Assembly (NCBI GenBank): GCA_017853885.1
Contig: JAFMIR010000001.1
Span: 186,001-250,000 of the forward strand
Length of the DNA stretch: 64,000 bases
Reading direction: 5' to 3'
DNA from: Prosthecobacter sp.
GTDB taxonomy: Bacteria; Verrucomicrobiota; Verrucomicrobiia; Verrucomicrobiales; Verrucomicrobiaceae
The position numbers and the translations under genes were made by a program. Every line of letters starts with the position of its first letter. Positions within the stretch are counted from its first letter, which is position 1. Positions 20,682 to 30,105 of the stretch are shown here, piece by piece. The notes below the pieces were generated by a model that saw only the letters and a list, made by a program, of their open reading frames with translations, ran no database searches and was not told where the DNA came from.

Positions 20682-21785
20682 ATGAAATTTTTTACACTGC
20701 TTCTGGCCAGCCTCTTGTTTTTCATCACTGCCCTGAATGCCCAGCAGCGGGTGGATGAGCGAGAGCTACATGCTTGGGCGGATCGCGGAGATGCCGATGC
20801 GCAGTTCGAGCTCGGCGTGCGCCAGATCACCGGTGAGGGCATGCAGAAAAACCCGAAGATTGGCGCTGCTTGGATCGAAAAGGCAGCCAAGCAAAAACAT
20901 CGCCAAGCCATGCACGTCATGGGAACGCTTTATCAAGATGGCCTCGGTGTGAAGAAAGATCTCGCCAAGGCACACGAGTGGTATGAAAAGGGTGCGACAG
21001 TGGGTTTTGCCGTATCGCAACACGCCCTCGGCGTTCTTTACGAGGAAGGCGAAGGCGTCACCAAGGATCCAGCGAAGGCGGCCGAGTGGTTCAAGAAGGC
21101 CGCAGAACAGGGGCATGCCCAATCCCAGACCGCCTACGCCTCCAAACTCGAAACCGGCGGCGGTGTTCCAAAAAGCACCGCAAAAGCTGCCTTATGGTAT
21201 CTCAAGGCCGCTCAGCAGGGTTACATCCTCGCCATGAGCCGGATCGCGAACCTTTACTACACGGGGCAAGGCGTCCCGGTTGATTTCCGCCGCGCGAAGG
21301 CTTGGTATGAGCGCGCCGCCACCTCCGAGGACCCTTGGGCTTCAAACAACCTCGCTTGGTTTCTCGCCACCTGCCCGGACGAGAGCCAGCACAATGGCGA
21401 GATGGCCGTGCAGCTCGCACGCCGTGCCTTGAAACTTGTCACCGAGATTGCTCAGGAAGAAGAACAACCCTACGAGATGATCGATACCATGGCTGCCGCT
21501 CTGGCCCGCAACGGCGAATACAAAGAGGCTGAGCTATGGCAGAAACGCTCCATCGCGCTGTTGGCCGAGGACAAGGACGTCACCGTCGAAGACCGCAAAA
21601 AGCTCCAAACTGAGTTCAACACCCGTTTGAAGCTCTACCAGAAGCAGACGCCTTTCGCCGAACCCGGGGCCGAGGGTGAGTCAGGCAGCGAACCTCTTCC
21701 ACAGGACACTATTCTCCAAGAACAGGGCATACCAGAAACCCCGAAAAAAGCCCCAAAGAAGCCGAACCGCGGCACGGTCGTTTGA
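20682..21785 (+). CDS. Sel1-like repeat (TPR-like) secreted protein
   Basis: Repeated AxxxGxxYxxGxGVxKDxxKAxxWxxKAA units; signal peptide; start refined to ATG 20682. Confidence 0.92.
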   Translation: MKFFTLLLASLLFFITALNAQQRVDERELHAWADRGDADAQFELGVRQITGEGMQKNPKIGAAWIEKAAKQKHRQAMHVMGTLYQDGLGVKKDLAKAHEWYEKGATVGFAVSQHALGVLYEEGEGVTKDPAKAAEWFKKAAEQGHAQSQTAYASKLETGGGVPKSTAKAALWYLKAAQQGYILAMSRIANLYYTGQGVPVDFRRAKAWYERAATSEDPWASNNLAWFLATCPDESQHNGEMAVQLARRALKLVTEIAQEEEQPYEMIDTMAAALARNGEYKEAELWQKRSIALLAEDKDVTVEDRKKLQTEFNTRLKLYQKQTPFAEPGAEGESGSEPLPQDTILQEQGIPETPKKAPKKPNRGTVV

Positions 21786-21824
21786 TCGAGATAGAAATCT
21801 AGGATGTCAAACAGCCCAGAAAAA

Positions 21825-21859
21825 CGCAATTCTGACCACGCTCACTGCTCAGAATTGCG
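21825..21859 (-). terminator. Terminator-like perfect hairpin, U-tract only on the minus strand
   Basis: CGCAATTCTGA - 13 nt - TCAGAATTGCG, 11-bp perfect arms; minus-strand read is followed by TTTTT. Confidence 0.5.
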
Positions 21860-21984
21860 CTTGCAGCGCGTTTCTTGTTCCGATCTTGTCATCCCTTTTT
21901 CCGATCTTGCTAAAAACCCCACCGAGCACAGAAAACTGAATACTGCATACACTCTCTGCCCTTCGCCCTCTGCTCCACGCGCCC

Positions 21985-23757
21985 ATGTCCAACCTCACTG
22001 TCCGAGCCGCCAGCCTTCCACCTCCGATCCCCGGTCTCAACCGTGCTCTCCGGAAGCCCAAAAAAAACATCCCGCAGACCAAAATCGAACGGGATCATAT
22101 CCTCGCCACAGTTCGCGAGTATGCGCAGCAGACCGGCCTCGTGCCGCCCATACCGCTGGAAGAACTCAGCCAGCACACGGACAAACTGATCGCCATCCAT
22201 GGATTTGACACTCTTTACCGTGACTACATTGGCGTGCTCATGGCGAACGAAAGCTGGCGGGAACACCTCGCGACCGTGCCCTTCGAAAAACGCCTGTTGC
22301 TGATGCCGAAGTGCCTTCGTGTCGAGAGCAAGTGCCCCGCACCCTTTGATGAATTCGGCCTTCTGTGTAAGCAGTGCGGCCTTTGCAGCATCCAAGACTT
22401 TCAAAATGAGGCTGAAAAACTCGGTTACGCCGTCCTAGTTGCCGAAGGCAGTGCTATTGTGATGTCGCTCATCCAAACGGGCAAGATCGAGGCCATCGTC
22501 GGCATCTCCTGCCTCCCTGTCTTGGAAAGAACCTTCCCCTACGTTGAAGCTGCCGCCATCCCCGCCGTTGCCGTGCCGTTGCTGCAGGACGACTGCATCG
22601 ACACCGTTGTCGATATTGACTGGGTATGGGACTACATTCACCTCACCAGCGAGGATAAAACACGCCGCCTGAACCTCAATGAACTACACGACGAGGTGAA
22701 GACTTGGTTCACCCGCGAGTCGCTTGATGCCCTCATGGGCCCACCACGCGGACACACCGAGGAAATCTCACGCGAGTGGCTCGCCCGTGCCGGCAAGCGA
22801 TGGCGTCCATTTTTGACCGTCGCCGCTTATCAGGCCCTCCGCGATGACCCTGAGGCGCCAATCAGCGATTCCATTAAACGCGCCGCCATCTCCGTCGAAA
22901 TCTTCCACAAGGCCTCGCTCGTGCATGACGACATCGAGGACGGCGACGCCGAACGCTACGGCGAAACCACGCTGCACACCGAACATGGTATCCCAGTTGC
23001 CCTAAACATCGGTGACCTACTCATCGGAGAAGGCTACCGCCTGCTCGCTGATGGCGACCTACCTGCGCACCTCCGGACTGCGGCGCTGCAAGTCGCTGCT
23101 GAAGGCCAGCGTGAGCTCTGCATCGGCCAAGGTGCTGAATTACTCTGGACGCGGCATCCCGTGGCCCTCAGCAGCCAACAGGTGCTTGAAATCTTTCGTA
23201 GCAAGACCGCGCCTGCATTTGAAGTCGCTTTGAAAGTCGGTGCCGCGCTCGCAGGTCGCCTCGATGAATGCGCTGATGTGCTTCACACCTATAGCGAAAA
23301 CCTCGGCATCGCCTACCAGATCCGCGATGACATTGACGACCTCGGAGAGGACAGTGCCGCCGCCAATGAATGGAGCATGCGCCCAAGCATCATCCTCTCG
23401 CTCCTGCGCGAGAAAGGCAAAGGCAGCGCCAAGGACACCATGGAGGCCCTTTGGAACGGCCAGCCATGCGAAAAGCCCACCAATGCCCTCATCCGCGACT
23501 GGGCGCACGAAAGCGGTGCTTATGAAAAAGCCACCACACTTCTCGAAGGTTACAAGGAGGCCGCCATCCGCAGTTTACAGGAAGTCGAAATCCCAAATCT
23601 GAAGGGTCTGCTGCGTCGTGTAATCGGCAAAATTTTCAATGAACTCGAAATCAAGGGCTGGTGCCGCGAATTCGAGCAAAAGAACCTCAACCCCGAGCTC
23701 CGCGCCGAGGCCGCCAAAGCCGCTGAGCACCTGGTCCCGCAGCCGCAGAAAACGTAA
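21985..23757 (+). CDS. Fusion of DUF116-like cysteine-rich domain and polyprenyl synthetase
   Basis: 590 aa; N-term LLLMPKCLRVESKCPAP...LCKQCGLCSI; C-term FHKASLVHDDIEDGDAERYGETTLH and YQIRDDIDDLGED (two DDxxD motifs). Confidence 0.85.
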   Translation: MSNLTVRAASLPPPIPGLNRALRKPKKNIPQTKIERDHILATVREYAQQTGLVPPIPLEELSQHTDKLIAIHGFDTLYRDYIGVLMANESWREHLATVPFEKRLLLMPKCLRVESKCPAPFDEFGLLCKQCGLCSIQDFQNEAEKLGYAVLVAEGSAIVMSLIQTGKIEAIVGISCLPVLERTFPYVEAAAIPAVAVPLLQDDCIDTVVDIDWVWDYIHLTSEDKTRRLNLNELHDEVKTWFTRESLDALMGPPRGHTEEISREWLARAGKRWRPFLTVAAYQALRDDPEAPISDSIKRAAISVEIFHKASLVHDDIEDGDAERYGETTLHTEHGIPVALNIGDLLIGEGYRLLADGDLPAHLRTAALQVAAEGQRELCIGQGAELLWTRHPVALSSQQVLEIFRSKTAPAFEVALKVGAALAGRLDECADVLHTYSENLGIAYQIRDDIDDLGEDSAAANEWSMRPSIILSLLREKGKGSAKDTMEALWNGQPCEKPTNALIRDWAHESGAYEKATTLLEGYKEAAIRSLQEVEIPNLKGLLRRVIGKIFNELEIKGWCREFEQKNLNPELRAEAAKAAEHLVPQPQKT

Positions 23758-23817
23758 TCCTAGGCGCAGCAAGGAAGAAGCCAGCCAAAACAGCACGATC
23801 AGCACCGTACATGCGGT

Positions 23818-26800
23818 GTGTACATCCACACCCACAGCCTCGTCTTTGCTGCACTCGCCTCATCCGCGCTGGCTGTTGACTATGCGAAAGACATCAAGCC
23901 GCTGCTCAAGGAGCGCTGCTACGCCTGTCATGGTGCCTTGAAGCAAAAAGGGGGCCTGCGGCTCGACACCGTCGCGCTGTTAAAAACCGGTGGAGACAAC
24001 GGTGACGCCACCAAGCATCTGCTCGACCGCCTGACCACCGTCGACAAGACCGACCGCATGCCACCCGAAGGCGAGGGTGCGATGTTAAATGCCGAGCAAG
24101 TTGCCAAGGTGCGCGAATGGATCGCCGCTGGGGCACTAGGCATCACTGATGAAAAACCCGAGGCTGATCCGCGTGCACACTGGGCCTACCAAGTACCTAA
24201 AAACTCCCGCCAGAGCATTGACGCCATGCACGCCGCACACCTCGCCGCGAAGCAGCTCAAGCCCCAGCCTTCAGCGGCACACGATGTGTGGCTGCGCCGG
24301 GTTTCTTTTGATCTGACGGGGCTGCCACCAACACAAGTTTTGGGCCTGTCGGATGCCCAACTCATCGACCGCCTGCTCGCCTCGCCACAGTTCGGCGAGC
24401 GCTGGGCACGGCACTTCATGGACATTTGGCGTTACTGCGACTGGTATGGACTCGGCACGCAGCTCCGTCATTCCCAAAAACACATCTGGCACTGGCGTGA
24501 CTGGATCATCGAAAGCCTCAACGCGGACAAAGGTTATGACCGCATGATCATCGAACAGCTCGCCGCCGACGAGCTCGCACCGGAGGATCGCTCCACGCTG
24601 CGTGCCACCGGCTTCCTCGCCCGCAGCTACTACCTTTTCAACCGTACCACCTGGCTCGATGAGACGCTTGAGCATAGTTCCCGCGCTTTCCTCGGCCTTA
24701 CCATGCAATGCGTGAAATGCCACGATCATAAGTACGATCCCATCGACCAAGCGGACTACTACCGCCTTCGCGCCGTCTTTGAGCCAGTGCATGTGCGGCT
24801 CGACCCACTGCCTGGCGTCATCGACTTCGAAAAGAACGGCCTACCACGTGCCTTCGACCTTCATCTGGATCGCCCCACCTTTCGCCACATTCGCGGCGAT
24901 GAAAAAAACGAAGACAAGTCCAAACCGATGATGCCAAACATCCCCAGTGTGCTCGAGTTTGCTTCTTTCACTCCCAAAAACATCACGCTACCGAAAACCA
25001 TCTCACAGCCCTTTTTGCAGCCTTTTGTGCTCAAAGACCATCTCGCCTCCGCCGAGGCGGAAATAGCGGCCTTGGAAAAACAACGGCCTATCAAGCCAAT
25101 AGCCTCTGCAACTAGCACAAAGCCACAAACCCTCCTCCGCGAGGATTTCGCTAAGCCTCGTCCCGCAGCATGGAAAGCTGACTCTGGCACCTGGAAGCAC
25201 GAGAACGGTTCGCTCCGCCAAACTCAGATCGGTGCGCAACGCCGACTCATGCAACTCAGCACTCGTCCACCGGCGGATTTTGATGCAAAAGTCAGTTTCA
25301 CCATCCGTGGCGGTGAAAAATGGAAGTCTGTCGGCCTCGTCTTCGACCTCGCGGAGCACAGGGATGTGCTCGTTTATCTGAGCGCTGTGCAAGGCGGCTC
25401 AAAAGTGCAAATCGCTCTTGGTGAAAACGGCAAGGCCAGCTACCCCGCTGGAGCTAGCCACGCAATGGCGGTGAAGGAAAATGAACGTCATATGCTCCAG
25501 GTGCGTGCTTGCGGCACGCTGATCCATGTGAGCGTTGATGGAAAACAGGCCATCACTTACACGCTCACGAAACCACGAATGCCCGGTGCCATCGCACTCG
25601 CCGCTTTCGATGCCGACGTTGAGTTTCATTCCTTCGAGCTCGCCACGCTACCTGCCGATGCCGTGCTCGCTTCGTCAAATATGCAGGTCATCGAGAAACA
25701 GCTCAGCGCCGCGAAGTTGAAGCCCGCCATGCTTCGCGCCTCCTTCGCCGCCGAAAGCAAAAAAGGCGACAAGGCCCTCGCGAAGGCCGCCGCACTCGCC
25801 GAAGCCCAATTCAAGCTCGCCAAAGCCGAGGCTGACCTCGCCGAGCTCAATCCCACGGCCGATGCAAAGAAGCACAAGGCCGCACAAGACACCGTTGCCG
25901 CCGCGCAAAAGAAACTTAGGGAACCTGGCGAGAGCTACACACCGCTACTAGCTTCGCTCAAAGCCCAGGAGGGCCCGGATGATCCCAACAACGCCATGGT
26001 GCAGACTTATCCTGCCAGCAGCACTGGCCGTCGGCTTGCTTTTGCGCAATGGATCGCTGACCAGCGGAACCCGCTCACTGCCCGTGTGCTCGTCAATCAA
26101 GTGTGGATGCGTCTAACCGGCTCCAGCTTCGTGCCGGATGTGAGCGATTTCGGACTACGCGCCCCCGCTCCCACACAGCAGGACATGCTCGACACTCTCG
26201 CCACCGGCTTCATGGAGAATGCATGGAGCCTGAAATGGCTCATCAAGCAAATTGTCCTCAGCGATCTCTACCGCCGCAGCTCAAGCACTGCCGGTGCCGA
26301 CGCACGCACGCTCGCCGCTGATCCAGACAACGCCCTGCTGTGGCGCATGAATCCACGCCGGCTCGAGTCCCAATCGGTGCGTGATGCCCTTCTCGCCATC
26401 AGTGGCAAGCTGGATCTGAGCCTCGGTGGCCCCAGTCTCGATCCCGACAAGGCCGGGAACACGCCGCGACGCAGTCTCTATTTCATCCAGACACCGGACG
26501 TGGAGCACCGTTTCCTCGGAGCCTTTGACAACTCGAATGTTCTCGAATGCTACCGACGCAATGAAAGCGTCGTTCCGCAACAGGCCCTCGCTCTCACGAA
26601 CAGCCAGCTCAGCCGCTCAACCGCTGATGCCCTCACCGAAAAACTCCGCGCCACAGCGCCAGCTGACTTCATCCGCCGCGCGTTCCAAGCCATCCTAAAC
26701 CGCTCTCCGAACGACAAAGAACACCAAGTCAGCCTTGAAGCCCTTGCCGCGATGAAGAACAACCATGCGCTCTTTTTGCAGGCCCTCCTGAATCACAACG

Positions 26801-26820
26801 ACTTTATCACCCTCCGGTGA
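23818..26820 (+). CDS. PSD1/DUF1549/DUF1553 protein with N-terminal cytochrome c-like domain (paralog 1)
   Basis: 1000 aa; signal peptide; ERCYACHG; LRRVSFDLTGLPPT; MQCVKCHDHKYDPI; DQRNPLTARVLVNQVWMRLTG. Confidence 0.93.
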   Translation: MYIHTHSLVFAALASSALAVDYAKDIKPLLKERCYACHGALKQKGGLRLDTVALLKTGGDNGDATKHLLDRLTTVDKTDRMPPEGEGAMLNAEQVAKVREWIAAGALGITDEKPEADPRAHWAYQVPKNSRQSIDAMHAAHLAAKQLKPQPSAAHDVWLRRVSFDLTGLPPTQVLGLSDAQLIDRLLASPQFGERWARHFMDIWRYCDWYGLGTQLRHSQKHIWHWRDWIIESLNADKGYDRMIIEQLAADELAPEDRSTLRATGFLARSYYLFNRTTWLDETLEHSSRAFLGLTMQCVKCHDHKYDPIDQADYYRLRAVFEPVHVRLDPLPGVIDFEKNGLPRAFDLHLDRPTFRHIRGDEKNEDKSKPMMPNIPSVLEFASFTPKNITLPKTISQPFLQPFVLKDHLASAEAEIAALEKQRPIKPIASATSTKPQTLLREDFAKPRPAAWKADSGTWKHENGSLRQTQIGAQRRLMQLSTRPPADFDAKVSFTIRGGEKWKSVGLVFDLAEHRDVLVYLSAVQGGSKVQIALGENGKASYPAGASHAMAVKENERHMLQVRACGTLIHVSVDGKQAITYTLTKPRMPGAIALAAFDADVEFHSFELATLPADAVLASSNMQVIEKQLSAAKLKPAMLRASFAAESKKGDKALAKAAALAEAQFKLAKAEADLAELNPTADAKKHKAAQDTVAAAQKKLREPGESYTPLLASLKAQEGPDDPNNAMVQTYPASSTGRRLAFAQWIADQRNPLTARVLVNQVWMRLTGSSFVPDVSDFGLRAPAPTQQDMLDTLATGFMENAWSLKWLIKQIVLSDLYRRSSSTAGADARTLAADPDNALLWRMNPRRLESQSVRDALLAISGKLDLSLGGPSLDPDKAGNTPRRSLYFIQTPDVEHRFLGAFDNSNVLECYRRNESVVPQQALALTNSQLSRSTADALTEKLRATAPADFIRRAFQAILNRSPNDKEHQVSLEALAAMKNNHALFLQALLNHNDFITLR

Positions 26821-27109
26821 GTGGGCAATTCAAGGAATCTCGCTCACCTGCACTTGCATGCGCCCCAGCGAGACGTAACACGCGATGCAATCCTGTCGCA
26901 GACTTTTGCACTGGAATCGGGGTAATGGACTTCGATACGCTTGACTGCATCCGCTGCACCATGTCAATCGCCTCATCCCAATGCTCGGTTTGCTGAAGAT
27001 GGCTAGCCGTTAGCATTTTTCGTTCTTCGGCTTTCATACGGTGCTTGTTCATCATACTGGCACATGAGGGGATCGCGATAATCGGGAGAAGAATAGCAAG
27101 GCGCTTCAT
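26807..27109 (-). CDS. Small putative lipoprotein
   Basis: MKRLAILLPIIAIPSCASMM lipobox-like signal; start refined from the 110-aa ORF; overlaps paralog 1 tail to tail by 14 nt. Confidence 0.45.
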   Translation of the reverse strand: MKRLAILLPIIAIPSCASMMNKHRMKAEERKMLTASHLQQTEHWDEAIDMVQRMQSSVSKSITPIPVQKSATGLHRVLRLAGAHASAGERDSLNCPLTGG

Positions 27110-27207
27110 GCGCTCAGATTGAACCGTGCTGGCATTCACTCGTCATCAGCGGATTTTCCATGTGGTTCGGTTGGGAATGGGGAGAGGGAAGCCGTATTGG
27201 CTGAGCT

Positions 27208-30102
27208 ATGCGATACAGCCTGCTTTTACTCTCCACCACGCTAACAGCGGCCCCGGTGGATTTTGTGCGTGATGTGCAGCCTCTTCTTCAGGAACACTGC
27301 CATTCCTGCCACGGCCCAAGCAAGCAGGAGGCAGCCTTCCGCCTCGACCACAAGCCTAGCGCCATGAAAGGCGGGGACTTTGGCTCAGCTATCCTACCGG
27401 GAAAAAGCGCAGACTCCCTGCTGGTGCATGCCATCGAAGGCAGGAATCCCAAGATGCGGATGCCGCGCAAAGGTGATCCGCTATCCGCGGAACAGATCGC
27501 ACTCATACGCCGCTGGATCGACGAAGGTGCTGTCTGGCCGGACAGCGCCAGCGTGAAGCTGGAGCAGAAAACCGATCACTGGGCCTTTAAACGACCAGTG
27601 AAGGTCAAACCACCTTCGGCTGGAAATCCCATCGATGCGTTCATTAGGGCTCGTTTGAAAAAAGAAGGCTTGAAGCTGTCTCCGAAGGCTCCACCGGAGG
27701 TTTTACGGCGGAGAATGCATCTCGATCTCGTAGGGCTTCCACCGGCCCCATCCGACAAGTCAGACATCTCAGACCTGTTAGAGAATCTTCTCAAATCTCC
27801 CCATTTCGGAGAACGCTGGGGGCGTCACTGGTTGGATGCAGCACATTATGCAGACTCGAACGGCTATGAGAAGGACCCGATGCGCTTCATCTGGTTCTAC
27901 CGGGACTGGGTGATTCATGCCTTCAACAACGACATGCCTTACAACCAGTTCATTATCGAGCAGATCGCAGGGGACCTGCTTCCGAATGCCACGCAGGATC
28001 AAATCGTAGCCACCGGCTTCCTACGAAACTCGATGATCAATGAAGAAGGTGGTGTTGATCCTGAGCAATTCCGCATGGAGGCCATGTTCGACCGCATGGA
28101 CACCATCGGGAAGAGCATCCTCGGCCTCACTATCGGCTGCACACAATGCCACAACCACAAATACGACCCCATTTCGCAGGAAGAGTACTACCGAATGTTT
28201 GCCTATCTGAACAACGACAACGAGCCTTGGCGCGTGGTTTACACACCATCTGAGCAGATGACACGCTCCAAGGTGCTGCAACGCGTGGCGGAATGGGAAA
28301 ACCAACTCCAGCATGAGCACGCCGACTGGCCGCAACGGCTCGAAGCTTGGAAAAAGTCTATCAAGCACCCAAACTGGACAACACTGAAATTTGAGGATGA
28401 CCCCAGCGGCGGCGAAAAAGCCCTGCGCCAGCCTGACGGCAGCGTTTTGGCACAAGGTTACGCACCGACGAAGAGCGAAGTAAGGTTCAATGTGGTGCTC
28501 GATAAGCCGATGAGAATCAGCGCCTTTCGTCTAGAGCTCATGAATGACCCCAACCTACCCGCGTATGGTCCCGGGCGTTCGCAAAAGGGCACAGCGGCGC
28601 TGACGGAGTTCAGCGTGACGATGAAAATGGATGGCAAGGATACCAAGCTGAAGTTTGTCAAAGCCACCGCTGACTTCGGCGAACCAGAAAACACACCGCT
28701 GGTTGGTTTTGCCCGAGATCAGGACACCGCGAAGGACAAACGCGTCACCGGGCCCATCACCTATGCAATCGATGGCGATGACAAAACTGCGTGGGGCATC
28801 GACGCCGGCCCCGGCAGGCGCAATGTGCCTCGCAATGCTGTTTTTGTGCTGGAGGCGCCTATCGAGGTAAAACCTAACTCAGGCCTCATGGTCGGCCTGA
28901 GCATGAAACACGGCGGCTGGAACAGCGACGACCTCCAAACCATGAACCTTGGCCGTTACCGCATCAGCGCCACCGATGCCACGCAAGCCGAGGCGGATCC
29001 TCTTTATGGCAAGAAGGCCGACTTTGCCGTCTTCCGCACCACGGTTCCGGAATGGAAGAGCATCAACGACGAGATCGAAGTTGAATGGCAGAAGCATCCT
29101 GAGGGTGCGACCACGCTCGTGCTCGACGCACGAGAACAACCGCGCATGACAGCTTTGCTCAAGCGCGGCGATTTTACCAAGCCAGGCGATCGCATGAGTC
29201 CCGGCGTGCCTGCCGTGCTGAACCCACTGCCAAAAAATGCGGACAGTTCACGACTCACCTTCGCAAGGTGGCTCACCAGCAATGAATCACCCACCACAGC
29301 ACGAGCTTTTGTGAATCGGGTGTGGCAGTCCGTCTTTGGAACCGGCCTCGTGGACACACCGGAAGATTTTGGCAGACAGGGCAGTAAACCCACGCATCCC
29401 GAACTGCTCGACTGGCTCGCCGCTGACTTTATGGAGAACGGGTGGAGCCTCAAAAAGCTTCTGCGCCTCATCATTTCCAGCGAGACCTACCAGCAAAGCA
29501 GCCATGCGCCCCCCGAATCTCTCGATCGTGATCCCTACAACCGTTTGCTGGGTCGCGGACCTCGTTTTCGTGTGGAAGGTGAAGTCGTGCGTGACATCCA
29601 GCTTGCCGTCAGCGGCCTTCTGAATCCGGCTGTCGGCGGCCGCGGCGTGATGCCGCCTGCCCCAGCACATCTCTTCGAGAAGCCAGCCAGCTACGCCCCC
29701 TTTCCTTGGCATGTGGAGAAGGATGCGCAGAAGTATCGCCGCGCCATTTATGTCTTCCGCCGCCGCAGCACACCCTATCCTTTCCTCAGCACCTTTGATG
29801 TGCCGAATGGAGAAAGCTCCTGCATCCGCCGCTCCCGCAGCAACACACCGATGCAGGCCCTCATGACGTTGAATGAAACGATGAGCATGGAAGCTGCGAA
29901 AGCTCTCGCCTGCCGCATGGAAAAGGAGGGTGGCATCTCGCAAGGCTTCCGCCTTTGCACGAACCGCGAACCAACCAAGAAAGAGCTGCAAGCCCTCCAA
30001 GACCTCGCGAAACGCCAAAGCTCACGCAAGGATGCCATACCGCCCATGGTGGCCGTCGCGCGGGTGCTATTGAATCTTGACGAGACAATCACGAAGGAAT
30101 GA
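27208..30102 (+). CDS. PSD1/DUF1549/DUF1553 protein with N-terminal cytochrome c-like domain (paralog 2)
   Basis: 964 aa; [68 protein letters not shown]. Confidence 0.94.
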   Translation: MRYSLLLLSTTLTAAPVDFVRDVQPLLQEHCHSCHGPSKQEAAFRLDHKPSAMKGGDFGSAILPGKSADSLLVHAIEGRNPKMRMPRKGDPLSAEQIALIRRWIDEGAVWPDSASVKLEQKTDHWAFKRPVKVKPPSAGNPIDAFIRARLKKEGLKLSPKAPPEVLRRRMHLDLVGLPPAPSDKSDISDLLENLLKSPHFGERWGRHWLDAAHYADSNGYEKDPMRFIWFYRDWVIHAFNNDMPYNQFIIEQIAGDLLPNATQDQIVATGFLRNSMINEEGGVDPEQFRMEAMFDRMDTIGKSILGLTIGCTQCHNHKYDPISQEEYYRMFAYLNNDNEPWRVVYTPSEQMTRSKVLQRVAEWENQLQHEHADWPQRLEAWKKSIKHPNWTTLKFEDDPSGGEKALRQPDGSVLAQGYAPTKSEVRFNVVLDKPMRISAFRLELMNDPNLPAYGPGRSQKGTAALTEFSVTMKMDGKDTKLKFVKATADFGEPENTPLVGFARDQDTAKDKRVTGPITYAIDGDDKTAWGIDAGPGRRNVPRNAVFVLEAPIEVKPNSGLMVGLSMKHGGWNSDDLQTMNLGRYRISATDATQAEADPLYGKKADFAVFRTTVPEWKSINDEIEVEWQKHPEGATTLVLDAREQPRMTALLKRGDFTKPGDRMSPGVPAVLNPLPKNADSSRLTFARWLTSNESPTTARAFVNRVWQSVFGTGLVDTPEDFGRQGSKPTHPELLDWLAADFMENGWSLKKLLRLIISSETYQQSSHAPPESLDRDPYNRLLGRGPRFRVEGEVVRDIQLAVSGLLNPAVGGRGVMPPAPAHLFEKPASYAPFPWHVEKDAQKYRRAIYVFRRRSTPYPFLSTFDVPNGESSCIRRSRSNTPMQALMTLNETMSMEAAKALACRMEKEGGISQGFRLCTNREPTKKELQALQDLAKRQSSRKDAIPPMVAVARVLLNLDETITKE

Positions 30103-30105
30103 TCA

